Translations under genes and position numbers: made by a program
Source of the DNA: Datisca glomerata
Lineage: Eukaryota; Streptophyta; Magnoliopsida; Cucurbitales; Datiscaceae
Direction: 5' to 3'
Assembly (NCBI GenBank): GCA_003255025.1
Contig: QANY01000052.1
Location: forward strand, 662,490-726,489
Length of the DNA stretch: 64,000 nt
In this document: positions 32,300-42,892 of the stretch, piece by piece
Position numbering within the stretch: position 1 is the stretch's first letter
Layout: each line of letters starts with the position of its first letter
Notes under the pieces: model-generated
Databases searched by the model: none
The model's input: only the letters and a program-made list of their open reading frames with translations
Told to the model about the DNA's origin: nothing

Positions 32300-34206
32300 T
32301 AGTAGGGAAATTTTTTTATTTTTAACCTATTTTTTTATTTTTGACCCCACTGATTTTTCAACTGTGGCCCCACTAGATTCCTCATTTTAGTCTTTTATTT
32401 TCAATTTTAACCTTAATATTTTTAGTTTTATCCCCTATATAAGAAACCCTAAAATCCAAACAATCCCCATATCCCTCGATATCTTATCTCATCTGCTCCT
32501 CCCCGATTCCTCAAACTCCCCCAAATGTCATCCCTCCACCCCAACGGCGACGAGGTCCCCCCATCTCCAATTCTTTGAAAAATCGATTGCTTGGGCCACA
32601 ACAGTACCTAGCTTTATACGATCCAGCTTTAGGTTCTTGTTTTTGAATGTGTGATGGCCATATCTACCCAGATATAGTAATTTATTGAAAATTATCTTGA
32701 TACTTTGTTATTTTCTTCAAGTTTCAATTGTGGTTGTTTAATTTATGTATGTATACACTAATTTACTTTTGTTTCCCTGTCCCTTAATGTATCTTCTAGG
32801 AACTTGAGGCTTGACGAAAGTGTGTTGAATGTTTGGCTAGAATTTGGTTCAAATGGAAAAGATCACATAAAGGTGAGCTTTTTATTGAGAACCTATTCCA
32901 ATTTTCACAGAGGATCTTTGATATGTTGTCTTGTCTTTATCTATTATTTGGGTTTCCTTTGTAGGTTCGTCATGTGCTTAAGCATTTTTCTGATCTGTAC
33001 AATGCCTTAACAGATATAATGAAAGAAAACTCATTGCTCTTGTGTGACTGGAATGAATATTTGAATCGCATTGCTAAATCAGTACCTGAGACAGAACCAC
33101 ACCATGAATGGTTGTATAACTTTCTATCTTTTGGATGGCTATGTGGATGAATTATTGGCGTAAAATTGCTTGCTATGTTATGATTGGGACTCTCATCCTA
33201 TTGTATCATAGGATGAAAGAAGAAGATGAAGTGATTTGAAACATTAAAATTAGATCAAACTCTTCCAATACATACCTTAACTAAAAAGGAAAAATAAAAA
33301 CATAAACTCTTTTAAGCTATTACCCCCTCATCCATGTTCGATGTTCCCCCAACTACGCTCTGATATGAATCGTGAGAGCTTGGTCTATGAGTTCTCACCA
33401 TCACTGGCGAGACCATTAGGGAGATCCTTCCCCATAATCTTTAATTTCCTTACCATCTTTATTTCTTTTTGTTCCTAAGAGTATGTGTGATTGGGTGCAC
33501 AATATTAGAAAGTGAATTTCAATGGGTTTAGGTTATTTTTTGTGAAATTATTGAGAGAAAGTGAATTTCCAGAGGATGAGAGCCAGAAAGGGAGTTAATA
33601 TATGGTAGTTGTTAATAAGACTGTGATTAATCTCTGTTTAAGAATTGAGAAAAGTGAATTTATGGTAGTTATTAGTTAGAGTGTGATTGATATCTGTTTA
33701 ACCCAGAAAGGGAGTGAATATATCTTGAGGAAGGACTTTACCCTTTAATTTCTTGTAGAAATATTGAATTGAATCTTTTTCCATGTGAAGTGTTGGTATA
33801 AACTCTGACAGGAATTAAATTATTTTCACTTTAGATTGTTGATTTTGGGGAATGTTGTCTTGTTCAATGTTTTCACTACAAGGGCTATATAAGTCTGTTC
33901 ATGAAGTTTATTAATCAGGGAAGGCGTTTCATCTGTAACTTGTGTGGTATGTATCGATATTGCTTAATCTTTTTTATTGTATCTTTTCTTGGTAAAATAT
34001 GCTAGCTTACCTCTATGTTAGTTGTTAAGGAAAATACCATTAGGATCAACAAAGTCATGTTGAGCTCGTCTTAAAAAATATACCATAAAATGATGAATTT
34101 TGTAAAAAATAAACTACGAAAAATATAATATAATTATAGTATAAAAATTATAATATGTCGTAAAAGACAGTGACCCCATTGACTGAAATTCTTGGCTCCG
34201 CCCCTG
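32226..34206. mobile_element. hAT transposon in copia A carrying a gene fragment
   Basis: 1981 bp. The right end CTTGGCTCCGCCCCTG, read in reverse CAGGGGCGGAGCCAAG, pairs with the left end CTGTGGCGTAGCCACG at 12 of 16 positions. It is flanked by GAGTAAAC (32218-32225) and GAGTAAAT (34207-34214), an 8-bp target duplication with one change, as expected for hAT. No transposase is visible. Inside are a TA microsatellite (32266-32293), a C-rich gene-leader-like stretch with a 17-codon ATG frame (32460-32580), and a two-exon fragment (32800-33149). Confidence 0.82.
32800..33149 (+). pseudogene. Two-exon gene fragment within the hAT element, family unknown
   Basis: Exon 32800-32872 is bounded by an acceptor TATCTTCTAG and donor GTGAGC and reads LRLDESVLNVWLEFGSNGKD. 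The intron is 92 bp, ending TTCCTTTGTAG at 32964. Exon 32965-33149 reads VRHVLKHFSDLYNALTDIM, SLLLCDWNEYLNRIAKSV and HHEWLYNFLSFGWLCG before a stop. The frame is continuous across the splice and looks conserved, unlike the surrounding sequence. I do not recognise the protein. It is probably a captured host gene piece; a domesticated gene is less likely because upstream exons are not evident. Confidence 0.6.
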
Positions 34207-34214
34207 GAGTAAAT

Positions 34215-36280
34215 AGTAGTGCACATAGTACATCATAGAAGAGAAGTTTCTCAAGCCAACTATACGTCTATAACATATGTCTAGGTCATATAATCTAAGT
34301 ATGATTCAAAGACTAGTAGCAGACATGCTTCATGGTCTTTAAACTTTTTAACTCTTATCGGTAAGAGAATCCAATAATCATAAGAATATGGCCAAGAGTC
34401 TTTTTTGAGACAGAAGGACATAGAAGCACATGACGTTAGTGTTGGAGTATATTAGTTGAGTGGATAAGTGAAAGTCTAGGTGAGGGCTGGCTATGGGTGT
34501 CATGTCAATTTTATTGATGGGCACTCTAGATATGCTTATGTTGTTTTACGTTTCTCGATTATGAAACTTTTGAGAAATCAAAGAGTTTAGAACAGAAGTT
34601 GAGATGACATTGAAGAGACAAACAAAGTCTCTTTGATTTGATCGAAGAGGTAAAGACCTCATAAGGGCATTTACTGACCACATGGTAAATATCTGAATTG
34701 TATCTCAGTTGGTTACATCTGGGTCACCCAGAAAATCGTGTAACAATATGGAGAAACAAGTCTTTTGAACATAATGAGATCTATGTTTAGTTATTTAACT
34801 GGCCTATTTTGAATCTAACATCATCTATGACAGTACTAGAAAATACCACACGAATTATGGAATGTATGCAAACCTTGTAATATGTAAACTTCATATATGT
34901 CGATGTCCAACATACGTGCTAAAAGAGAATGTTGTCAAGCTAGATGGTAGTCAAAATGATATCTAACTATAGGCTATGAAAAAATCAATGTGGGTTATTT
35001 ATTTTTATGGTACCAAGAATAGGAAGTGTTTGTAAGTATAAACATTGTATTTTTGGAAGAAGACTATATCAAAAGGAATATCTAGACGCAACACAAACTA
35101 GAACAATTTTCTGATAATGCATGTGCCACACAATCCAGTTGGTAAAAGATAAGTCCAGATGCTTTTTTGAATCCCGTTATTCAAGAGAATAAGAATGAAG
35201 TACTTCCTAGTACTACACAACCTTATTATAGTGGGAGCATTTCTCATTCATATGAGTAGTAAATCTTCCTAGAAGAGACTGATATAGTAATCTTGGTGGA
35301 ATATAAGCTAAATCCCAATCACTACGTGTAGTGGAGGGGATCACGACCAACTGAGAGATTCATGTTCAAGTGAGAGACTTTCGAGTCCATCTCAGTGGAA
35401 CATGACTCAGATGCTAGAAACTGCATAGAGGTTGTAAATCATTTAAAGTAAATCATTGACTTTAAGCAATGAAATCTGAAAATGATTCCATTAACTCAAA
35501 TGGAGTAAGGAAGCTTCTAGAAGCTTTAAAGACATAGACACAAGGTCAAGACCTTCGAGGCTAGACTTAGTGTGAAATGACATGCTTAGAGAGAGGAGAT
35601 TTAGTATAGCAGATGATTTTCACTAATAGCCATGATCATGTCAATAAAGATATTATATTCATTGTAGTTTATCTCGTTTACAAGTTTTGGTAAATGGATG
35701 TCAATGACACTATCTTGTATGGCGTTCTTGAAATGAATATCTTTATGTCTCAATTTTTGGATATGTTGCTAAAGGCAAAAAATTATGATATACATGATGC
35801 ATTGGTCCAATCGTGGACTTACACGTGCATTAAGGACTAGGAATATTATGTTGATCATGTAATCAAATTTTGATTTTGATCAAGGTCATAATGAGCCATG
35901 TCAGTACAAGAGAAATGATGGAAACATAATAATTTTCTTGGTATTTTATGTAGTTGACATTTCATCACCAGGAAAGAAGAAGAATTAAATGTCAACTATA
36001 AAGCCATTTTTATCTGAATTTATGATATGAAAGACGTTGGAAAAGTGGTATTCATTCTAAGAATTATGTTCTTTCAAGATTTAAATATAGAATGATGTTC
36101 TTATCCTGAACTATGAAGACAATAATATGTTGTATATGTGTACAATGTAATATTCCAAGAAATGACTTGTTACCCTTTTTAGGTTTAAAACCTACGTATT
36201 CTGTTAGTCTCTTACGACATATGATGAAATAAATAACATGAAGGCAGTTCTGTTGTTTTCGGTAGTGGGAAGTCTTAAGT
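34215..36280 (+). pseudogene. Copia A polyprotein body, badly decayed
   Basis: Stops occur in all frames, but the nucleotide sequence follows element B block by block: 34570-34620 versus 46985-47035 (CTTTTGAGAAATCAAAGA), 35220-35290 versus 47650-47680 plus 50184-50215, and 35630-36080 versus 50680-51150. Order corresponds to GAG-pre-integrase, integrase and reverse transcriptase of copia. No catalytic motif survives cleanly. Confidence 0.7.
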
Positions 36281-36496
36281 ATGCTATATTGCACACTATA
36301 TGTATATTTTACAGTAGACTTAGTAAGCATATATCATATATATCCTGAAGGATTTCACAAGATTTTTGTGAAATATATACTCAAGTATCTTAGAAGAATA
36401 AGAGATTATATGTTTGTCTATCTTGGTGAGAATCTCATACTAGTTGGGTATATGGATTCAAAATTTCAATTAGATTACTTTGGCAGTAGAACCTAA
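36281..36496 (+). pseudogene. Copia A RT/RNase H junction remnant
   Basis: A 71-codon open piece reads FHKIFVKYILKYLRRIRDY then MFVYLGENLILVGYMDSKFQ, matching the copia pattern for the segment before RNase H (VKxILKYLRRTxDYxLVY...GYTDSDFQ). The catalytic Asp environment is altered (YMDSKF for YTDSDF). After it the RNase H domain is deleted and the sequence goes to the polypurine tract. Confidence 0.78.
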
Positions 36497-36583
36497 CAGA
36501 CCAGTTTTTCAAGACTTTGACCATAAAGTCTATGGGTAACATGTAGAAAACTTTGAGGTTAAGCTGGTTGTAGACGTGCTTTA

Positions 36584-36598
36584 GGGCAAGTGGGAGAT
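36584..36598 (+). promoter_or_regulatory. Polypurine tract of copia A
   Basis: AGGGCAAGTGGGAGAT immediately before the TG start of the 3' LTR; element B has the same tract AGGACAAGTGGGAGAT at 51631-51646. It primes plus-strand synthesis. Confidence 0.8.
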
Positions 36599-37917
36599 TG
36601 TTATAATTGTGATCTAGAAAATACTAAAATTCTATTGTATTTATTGAGACATTTAATTCTGATTAATAAGAAATAGTTTATTCTTATATTATGTGCAATA
36701 GATTTTTATAAAAGGTCCACAAGCACAGTAATACTTGGTTTATGGGTCCTATGGAGTTTAGCTCATGGGAATAATCTATTTAACCAAGAGTTCATTATGG
36801 TTTATAAGTACTTGATTTCACAGCTTTGTGAAGCTGGGTACTTTATTAAAAAAAATTGTAGTACATTAACTCTATTATGTAGATTGACTTGCCTTGGTCA
36901 CTAGATAGAGTACCTGGTTAATGTACCAGTGCATTTAGAATGCATTGAAAGGGAATACTGAGTCTGATTTTTAAAAATAATATCAAATAAAAATTAAGAC
37001 AATAAAAATTAAGACTCATTGCTATTATTTTACGAGTGTTTTCAATCATGAGACTCTATGAGTTAATATATTTTGTAGATTGGATGACTGAGTTATTGGA
37101 TAGTAATTCTCAATAGTAGAATTCTTAGATGCTTTTAATTGACATAGTACCTCTTAATAGGTAGTTCATTTATATGTTCATAATAAACTAAGCGCTTAGT
37201 ATTTCTTGTGGAGTACTAGCAATTTGATAATTTTACTTGAGACATCAAGTATGAAAGTTATCATAGTTGACCGGCATAATGAATTTGAAACCTAAAGATA
37301 TCAAGATGTGTGTAAATATTATGTTGATAGTAATTAACCTAATTATATACGGTACTATATTGTGGATGGGCATTACATAATGAACAATAGGTCAAAGATA
37401 ATTACACCGAGTAATATAAAATACGCTTGGAGTTCAATTACGATTTTATAGTAGAATTAATCATATAATTAATAATTAATAAATTCATTTATGGGTTTAA
37501 TCAATAGAGTTTATTAATAATGCAACCAAATATAATTTTATTTTTATGATCCCCTTACTAGTCTCGGATTGAGGTTACGTTGTGATGAGACTTATTTAAT
37601 AAATAATGGTTTAAGAAGCCTATTTTCTTAAACCATTTTTCAATGTACAAATTTTCACAAAAGAAATGCAAATTTTCCTTGGCCGAAAGAACAATTTGGA
37701 AGAAAGAAAAAATGATTTAATTTTATGGTTTGATTTTATTGGAGTGCCCACATGCTCGTAATTTTAGTTGACGGTTCGAGAAATAGTAAGAATGACTATG
37801 TGGTTTTGAGTTTTAATCGTCATGTTTCAAAATATATTTTTTCTAATCCATAATTGAGTATGTTGTTTCTTGAATTTTTCAGGATTCAATAATTTCCGCT
37901 GTGTTAATTCCTTTAGG
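36599..37917 (+). repeat. 3' LTR of copia A
   Basis: Starts TGTTATAATTGTGATC after the polypurine tract and aligns with the 5' LTR from 37071. It holds the uninterrupted site TTCTAATCCATAATTGAG (37847-37864) where the other LTR carries the Helitron. About 240 bp present in the 5' LTR near 30245-30490 is missing around 37608. Its terminal CA is obscured by the MITE that begins at 37918. Confidence 0.8.
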
Positions 37918-38180
37918 CACTACGAGAGAAAAGCGCTCTGATACCGGCAAAAAAATACTATCGTAGCGTTTTCATATCATTTTTCAAGATGCGATATTAG
38001 TCAACGTAATTAAAAGTCAGAACCTACGATATCGTTTTTTAAACGCTATGGTAGCCCTACGATAGCATTTTTTAAATGCTATGATATCTCTACCATAACG
38101 TTTTTAAACATATGGTATCCCTACCATAGCATTTTTTAAACGCTATGGTATCCCTACTATAGCATTTATTTCTTAGGGTG
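37918..38180. mobile_element. 263-bp CACTA-derived MITE
   Basis: Left end CACTACGAGAGAAAAGC and right end TTATTTCTTAGGGTG (reverse complement CACCCTAAGAAATAA) are imperfect inverted repeats. TAGG flanks both sides (37914-37917, 38181-38184). The interior consists of TAGCGTTTT/AAACGCTATGGTA words, and GTCAACGTAATTAAAAGTC corresponds to the inverted arm of the CACTA end at 21130-21665. It is a deletion derivative with almost only subterminal repeats, sitting at the end of the copia A LTR. Confidence 0.62.
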
Positions 38181-38314
38181 TAGGTACATATATGGTGTGA
38201 GTGAGCTTAGAAAGTACAAAAATATAATCTTTGATTATTTATAAATTAAATAAAAAATTATCTTATCTAATAAATATTGCTATTACAAAAATACCCTTTA
38301 TGGAGGGTCAGGGT

Positions 38315-38705
38315 GTTACACCCTCCCTCTCCCTCCCTCCCCTCTCTCTCTATCTGCCTCTCTCCCTCCTCTCTCTCTCTTAAAATGTCTCTCACTATCA
38401 CTGTCTCTCTATCCCTCTCTCTCACTCTCTTTTTCTCTCTGCCCCTCATCCTCTCTGACTTTTCTCTCTATGTCTCCTCCCTAGTCTCTCTCTCTCCTCC
38501 CAGTCTCTTTCTCTGTATGTCTATCAATCTATCTCTCTTACGCTCTTTCTTCCCTTCTCACTCTCCCCATTTGCTCCCTCTCTTTATCTACCTATCTGTC
38601 TTCCTTCTCTCCCACTCTCTCACCCTCATCTTTTTACCCTCCCTCTCTCTATCTAGCTTCCCCCCGTCTCTCTCTCTATCTCTATCTCTCTCTCTCTCTC
38701 TCACC
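38315..38705. repeat. Imperfect TC-rich microsatellite tract
   Basis: About 390 bp of CTCTC/CCCTC on the plus strand. Lack of A-containing stop codons keeps plus-strand frame 38277-38744 open (155 Ser/Leu/Pro-rich codons) and an Arg/Glu-rich frame open on the minus strand. Neither is a credible gene. Confidence 0.9.
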
Positions 38706-38744
38706 AAGAAAGTGAGATTTAGGAGTTGGAGCTATTTACTATAG

Positions 38745-39400
38745 AAAAATGAGTGACAATAAGACAAAATCAGTTGAATCTTAAGTTTAGTGTAGAAGGA
38801 CATATGTTTAACCATTGAAAGGATATAGCTTCAATGGTGCGAGTTGTGCCCAATTGTTCTTTTAACGGGGAAATCATGCTTCTATTTTGAAGGTTTCGGC
38901 TTCTATCATCTATAGCTTCACCTTCCCCTAAGAAGATGAAGAAATATAGAAAGAAAAATGGTTTCAATCAACCTTACTCCAAAATAACATGGTTTCGATG
39001 AGCCTAGGAAGCTACCATACCTTGTCATAAAGATGGTTCTAGAGGAGTTCAAGTCGGGAGGACTCTATGTAGATATGTAAACAGAATATTTTCACCTTTA
39101 GTGCACTTGTTAAGTAATGAGATATCATCATTTTATTAAAATCTTGGCATACTTCACTATGAGAATCTGGCATAGTTAGTAATGGCATTTGATCACTTGA
39201 TAAAATTTAAGCTTCAATGCCTTTGTTGTGACATACTTATGATTATTTATATGTAAAACTAATAAATTCTTAACTATCAAAGACATGACCTAACAAAATA
39301 TACACAAAAAACCTCAATCGTTTAAAATATTGATTTTGATATTCCTTGAAGTGATTTAATGCCAGCAACATTAAGTGACCTCAAAGACTAAACTTGAAGT
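38745..39400. other. Unassigned sequence
   Basis: No gene is recognised in this AT-rich stretch. Confidence 0.4.
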
Positions 39401-39424
39401 TGTAACAAAGATTCAAGTGAGATC

Positions 39425-40290
39425 TTAGAGTGAGAACGTGGATTGAGATCTTAGGGTTTGCATGTGAGGAACTGGAGTTATCACATATTGAGAAACTTGA
39501 GGTCTTCAAGTAGGAGACTTGAGGCCTTCATGTGAGAAACTTTAGGCTTTCAATGAGAATCTTGGGGTCTTCAAATGAGAAATTTTAAGTCTTCAAGAAG
39601 AAAAAAATGTTTTCAAGTGAGAAACTTTAATTATCAATGGGAGTCCTCAAGAAGCTTTAACATGAAGTAAGGAAAGATCCAAATTCGAATTGGTTCTCCA
39701 ATAACCACAAGGATATAGGGACTCTATATTTCATCTTCGGTGCCATTGCTGGAGTGATGGGCACATACTTCTCAGTATTGATTCGTATGGAATTAGCACG
39801 ACCCGGCGATCAAATTCTTGGTGGGAATCATCAACTTGAGCATAAAATCTTCAAGATCCATCTTGAAATCTTCCATTTGAAGACTTCAACTAAGAAACTT
39901 GAAGTCTTCAGTGAGAAACTTGTGTTCTTCAAATAAGAAACTTGAAGTCTTCAAGAAGAAAAATGAAGTCTTCAAGTGAAAAAAAAACTTTAATTATTAA
40001 TGGGTCTTCAAGAAACTTTAGTATGAAGTCATAAAAAATGGTTCCTAGAAATATCTTATGAGCAAAGAGCCAGAGGATCGACATTGCCTTCGCGGAAATG
40101 TCTGCTATCTCTTGAAGACTTAAGAGTAGAAACCATCTAATTGACATCTGAAAAACTGGTTTTGAGAATTACCTTAGTATCTAAGTTCAGTGACCTTGAA
40201 GTCTTTGACTGTTACCTTGAAGACTTTGAGTGTAACCTTGAAGACTTCAAGTGTAACCTTGAAGTGTTCAATTGCGCACTTTGAGACATC
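39425..40290. repeat. Degenerate GAAGTCTTCAAG/GAGAAACTT repeats
   Basis: Words such as GAGAAACTTGAGGTCTTC, GAAGTCTTCAAG and ACCTTGAAGACTTC recur at roughly 20-28-bp spacing at 39480-39640, 39870-40000 and 40190-40275. The core GAAG(A/T)CTTC is nearly palindromic, so it is found on both strands. The field is interrupted by the cox1-derived insert. Confidence 0.7.
39690..39836 (+). pseudogene. cox1: Nuclear mitochondrial insert: 5' part of cox1
   Basis: About 147 bp reading, in one plus frame, [20 protein letters not shown] then [19 protein letters not shown] and QILGGNHQL. This is the N-terminal part (first membrane helix region) of cytochrome c oxidase subunit I, a mitochondrial respiratory-chain protein; the matching segment of plant mitochondrial cox1 is nearly identical as I recall it. 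Similarity stops sharply after CATCAACTT, where GAAGTCTTC repeat sequence resumes. There are few changes (for example Tyr for Cys after MGT), so the transfer seems young relative to surrounding elements. The 60-codon open frame at 39754-39936 is a by-product and not an active gene. Confidence 0.92.
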
Positions 40291-40395
40291 AATCCTAAAA
40301 TTGAACTATTTCACGTGTAAACTCACTTCCACTTACATACATTTTTGAAATTCAGATTCACTTCCAATATGCCTAACTACAAAATGGAAAATCTA

Positions 40396-42597
40396 TGATA
40401 CGACCCAACTTTGTTAATCGTGAAGATGACATCGTTAAAACTTAACCCTTGGCAAGTTTTTATTGTTCACTTTATTTTTTGAATAATATCGGTTGTCCTA
40501 TACATAACTATAGGTTACCTTAATATCTGAGTTAAAGAACTTAAAGTCTTTGGAGTGTAACTTTGAACTCTTCAAGTACACACTTTGATTACCCATCGCT
40601 AAGTTGTTAGTTTGTAAGGTACATACAAGTGACATTTCTCACGAGTACCATTCTGGACCCTCGAAGAGGTAGAACCGGGTTCAATAATTGTCTTCACACA
40701 TAACTAAGAAGAGCATATTAAGAGACCAGTTTTGTGGGTACGTGGTTCTAACGACACAATACTTTACATTTCATGATCATACAGTAATCTTTCATATCTT
40801 ATATCATATTCTTTATCAAATTTCATAATCACAAAATACAACATCATTCAGAGTACAAAATAATAGCACAATGAAAGAACTACAGCAAAACAAACATTAT
40901 CAGACACAGCAAAATAAACATGATGTTATATATGTAAGATTTCACTTAGCTGATCGCCCGCTAAAGAAATACAAAAGTGAAACTCCTGAAACAATAGCCC
41001 TATCTATTCAATACGATACGCTATACAAGAACCGAAACAAATACTACATGCTGACTCGATAAGAGCAGATAAGCCTCGAACTAGGGTTTTTCTTAAAAAT
41101 TCTAGACTTCTTACCGGCTGTCCTTGAATATTCTAGGGTTTCACAAAATAAGTATCGCCATATTCTGAGGTGGATTGGTTTGTTAAAAACGTGAAGACTA
41201 GCTCATCACAGAAAACTGTTTTTTTTCAAGTATGGTATTAACGTTAAAAAATATTTTAGTAAACAAACCTTATAAAAATTTACGAAAATTTACAGAGTTA
41301 GTAAACATACATAAAATAACACTGTAAAATTCTTAGATCAAACCGAGTTGATCTCTGCATCGAAACAAACTTAAATTTCGATATCGAAGAACTGTTTTTC
41401 CCTGAACAGAACATAAAGTTTAAAAAAATTGTATATCGTAGAGCTTGATTTTTGTCCTAATTTTTTTACAGAACGTGCTTGAATATATGGAGAACATACT
41501 GTAAAAGTTTAGACTATAACTCCACCGTTTGTGTTCCGGTACATGAATTCGATTTTACAGTGTACGGAAAAATCAGAAAATCCATGTTTTCATTAAAAAA
41601 TCAGTTTTTTTTCGAAAACATTCATTTCTTAGTGAAAATGATTCATGAGACATATATGAACATAAAAGGGTGTTAAACTCAGTATTATACAGATCTATAA
41701 AAGTAAGACACGAAGAACAAAGCTAAAATATTTAAGTTGGAAAAGACAAGGGTGACAAGGGTTTATCGAAAAGTGAAAGCCAAAACTACATCTACAACTC
41801 GAGTCAACCACTCTTCCTAGAGCGTAAACCTTCTTAGAACAATAAGGCACGAAGGTGAGGAGCAAGAGATGCAAGTCTTGCAAGCATAGGTTGTTAAGAA
41901 TGAGGGAGAGAGAGAAGCCGAAATCACCAAAGAGAAGGTGGTGGCCGATTGATGCTCACAAGGGGGACAAAGGCGGCTCTCGCAATTTCAAGGAGAGGGG
42001 AAGGGGGTTTTACACACACACAAGGAGAGGGGGAGTAAAAAATGAGAGGAAAAAAGGGTTAAGGAAGCTTATATAATAGTTAGCATTTTGGAAGCTTTCC
42101 AAAACCTTAGCCCTAGATGTTTAGAAAAGTTTCTGAAACTCCACCCTTATAGTTTAGGAAAGGAAAAACTTATTTCCTAAAGGGGGAAGGGAAGGGTTTG
42201 GCAAAAGCATATGAGAATGCGATAAGAATTCTACTTATCAAAACCTTAAACAAATCAAAACCCTAAAAAATAATGGGTATAAAATTAATTCCCCAAAAAT
42301 ATACTATAACCGAAAAAAACATAAAATCACAATCACATGCACATAACATAAAAATCTTTTACATGCATCATATATATTAGGCGTGGGAGGAAAAATGACC
42401 AAAATGACTTTATGTTGACGAGAGCATTTGTTTTTAGAAAGTCACAAAGGTATCCTCAAATATCCAAATATAATATATTACGTAGAAGAAATATATTTTC
42501 GCATCAATAGAAATATAAGGGTTAAACTTATAACCCAAGACACCAAAAAATTTGTTCTCATCTCGAAAAACCATAATGTAGGGGTATTACAGTTCAT
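40396..42597 (-). mobile_element. Solo LTR of a Ty3/gypsy (Tekay-like) element
   Basis: On the minus strand it opens TGAACTGTAATACCCC; Tekay/Del-type gypsy LTRs characteristically begin TGTAATACCCC. A TATA box lies at 42069-42076, followed downstream by a pyrimidine-rich transcribed leader (41850-42060), and the segment ends GGGTCGTATCA at 40396. ATCTA precedes it (40391-40395) and ATCTA follows with a one-base offset (42599-42603), a likely target duplication. No primer-binding site, polypurine tract or pol sequence borders it, so it is an LTR-LTR recombination product of about 2.2 kb. Small open frames inside are noise. Confidence 0.68.
42069..42076 (-). promoter_or_regulatory. TATA box of the solo LTR
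   Basis: TTATATAA on the minus strand, followed by a CT-rich start region typical of gypsy LTR transcripts. Confidence 0.5.
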
Positions 42598-42782
42598 ATC
42601 TAGTATACACTTAGATCTTATACATTTTCAGTCAAACAAATTTCTGGGCACATCAAGTTACTGATTTCTGCTCAACCTAATATGAGATGTTAGGCTTAGG
42701 GGAATAGAAAACAACCATAAGATAATAACAACCCAAAAACTTTACATGTATCATTAAAGATATTTAGATTTTTAGCTCAACT

Positions 42783-42787
42783 CTCTT

Positions 42788-42833
<46 letters not shown>

Positions 42834-42892
42834 ACACACACACACACTCTCTCTCTCTTGCCCTCCTCCTTCCCTCCCTCCCTCTCCTACAT
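42783..42892. repeat. TC and CA microsatellite cluster
   Basis: CT repeats with TTT interruptions, then a CACACACACA run at about 42834-42846, then CT again and a TCCCTCCC tail. Confidence 0.92.

Larger units (their letters stand above)
29702..37917 (+). mobile_element. Ty1/copia element A (decayed, with two nested insertions)
   Basis: A plus-strand LTR retrotransposon: truncated 5' LTR (29702-31369), primer-binding site at 31371, heavily decayed body, polypurine tract and 3' LTR (36599-37917). The body is related to element B (44930-52783). A Helitron (30734-31304) sits in the 5' LTR and a hAT element (32226-34206) in the body. Relative to B, about 1.4 kb covering gag and protease is missing near the hAT insertion. 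LTRs differ by many substitutions and indels, so the insertion is old. Confidence 0.85.

Noticed and set aside
36064..36330. Minus-strand 88-codon frame
   Set aside because: Antisense to the copia A RT/RNase H remnant on the plus strand.
38277..38744. 155-codon plus-strand open frame
   Set aside because: Entirely a translation of a TC-rich microsatellite tract; low complexity Ser/Leu/Pro.
39754..39936. Possible functional cox1-related gene
   Set aside because: Only the N-terminal part of cox1 is present, joined to repeat sequence; it is a nuclear mitochondrial insert.
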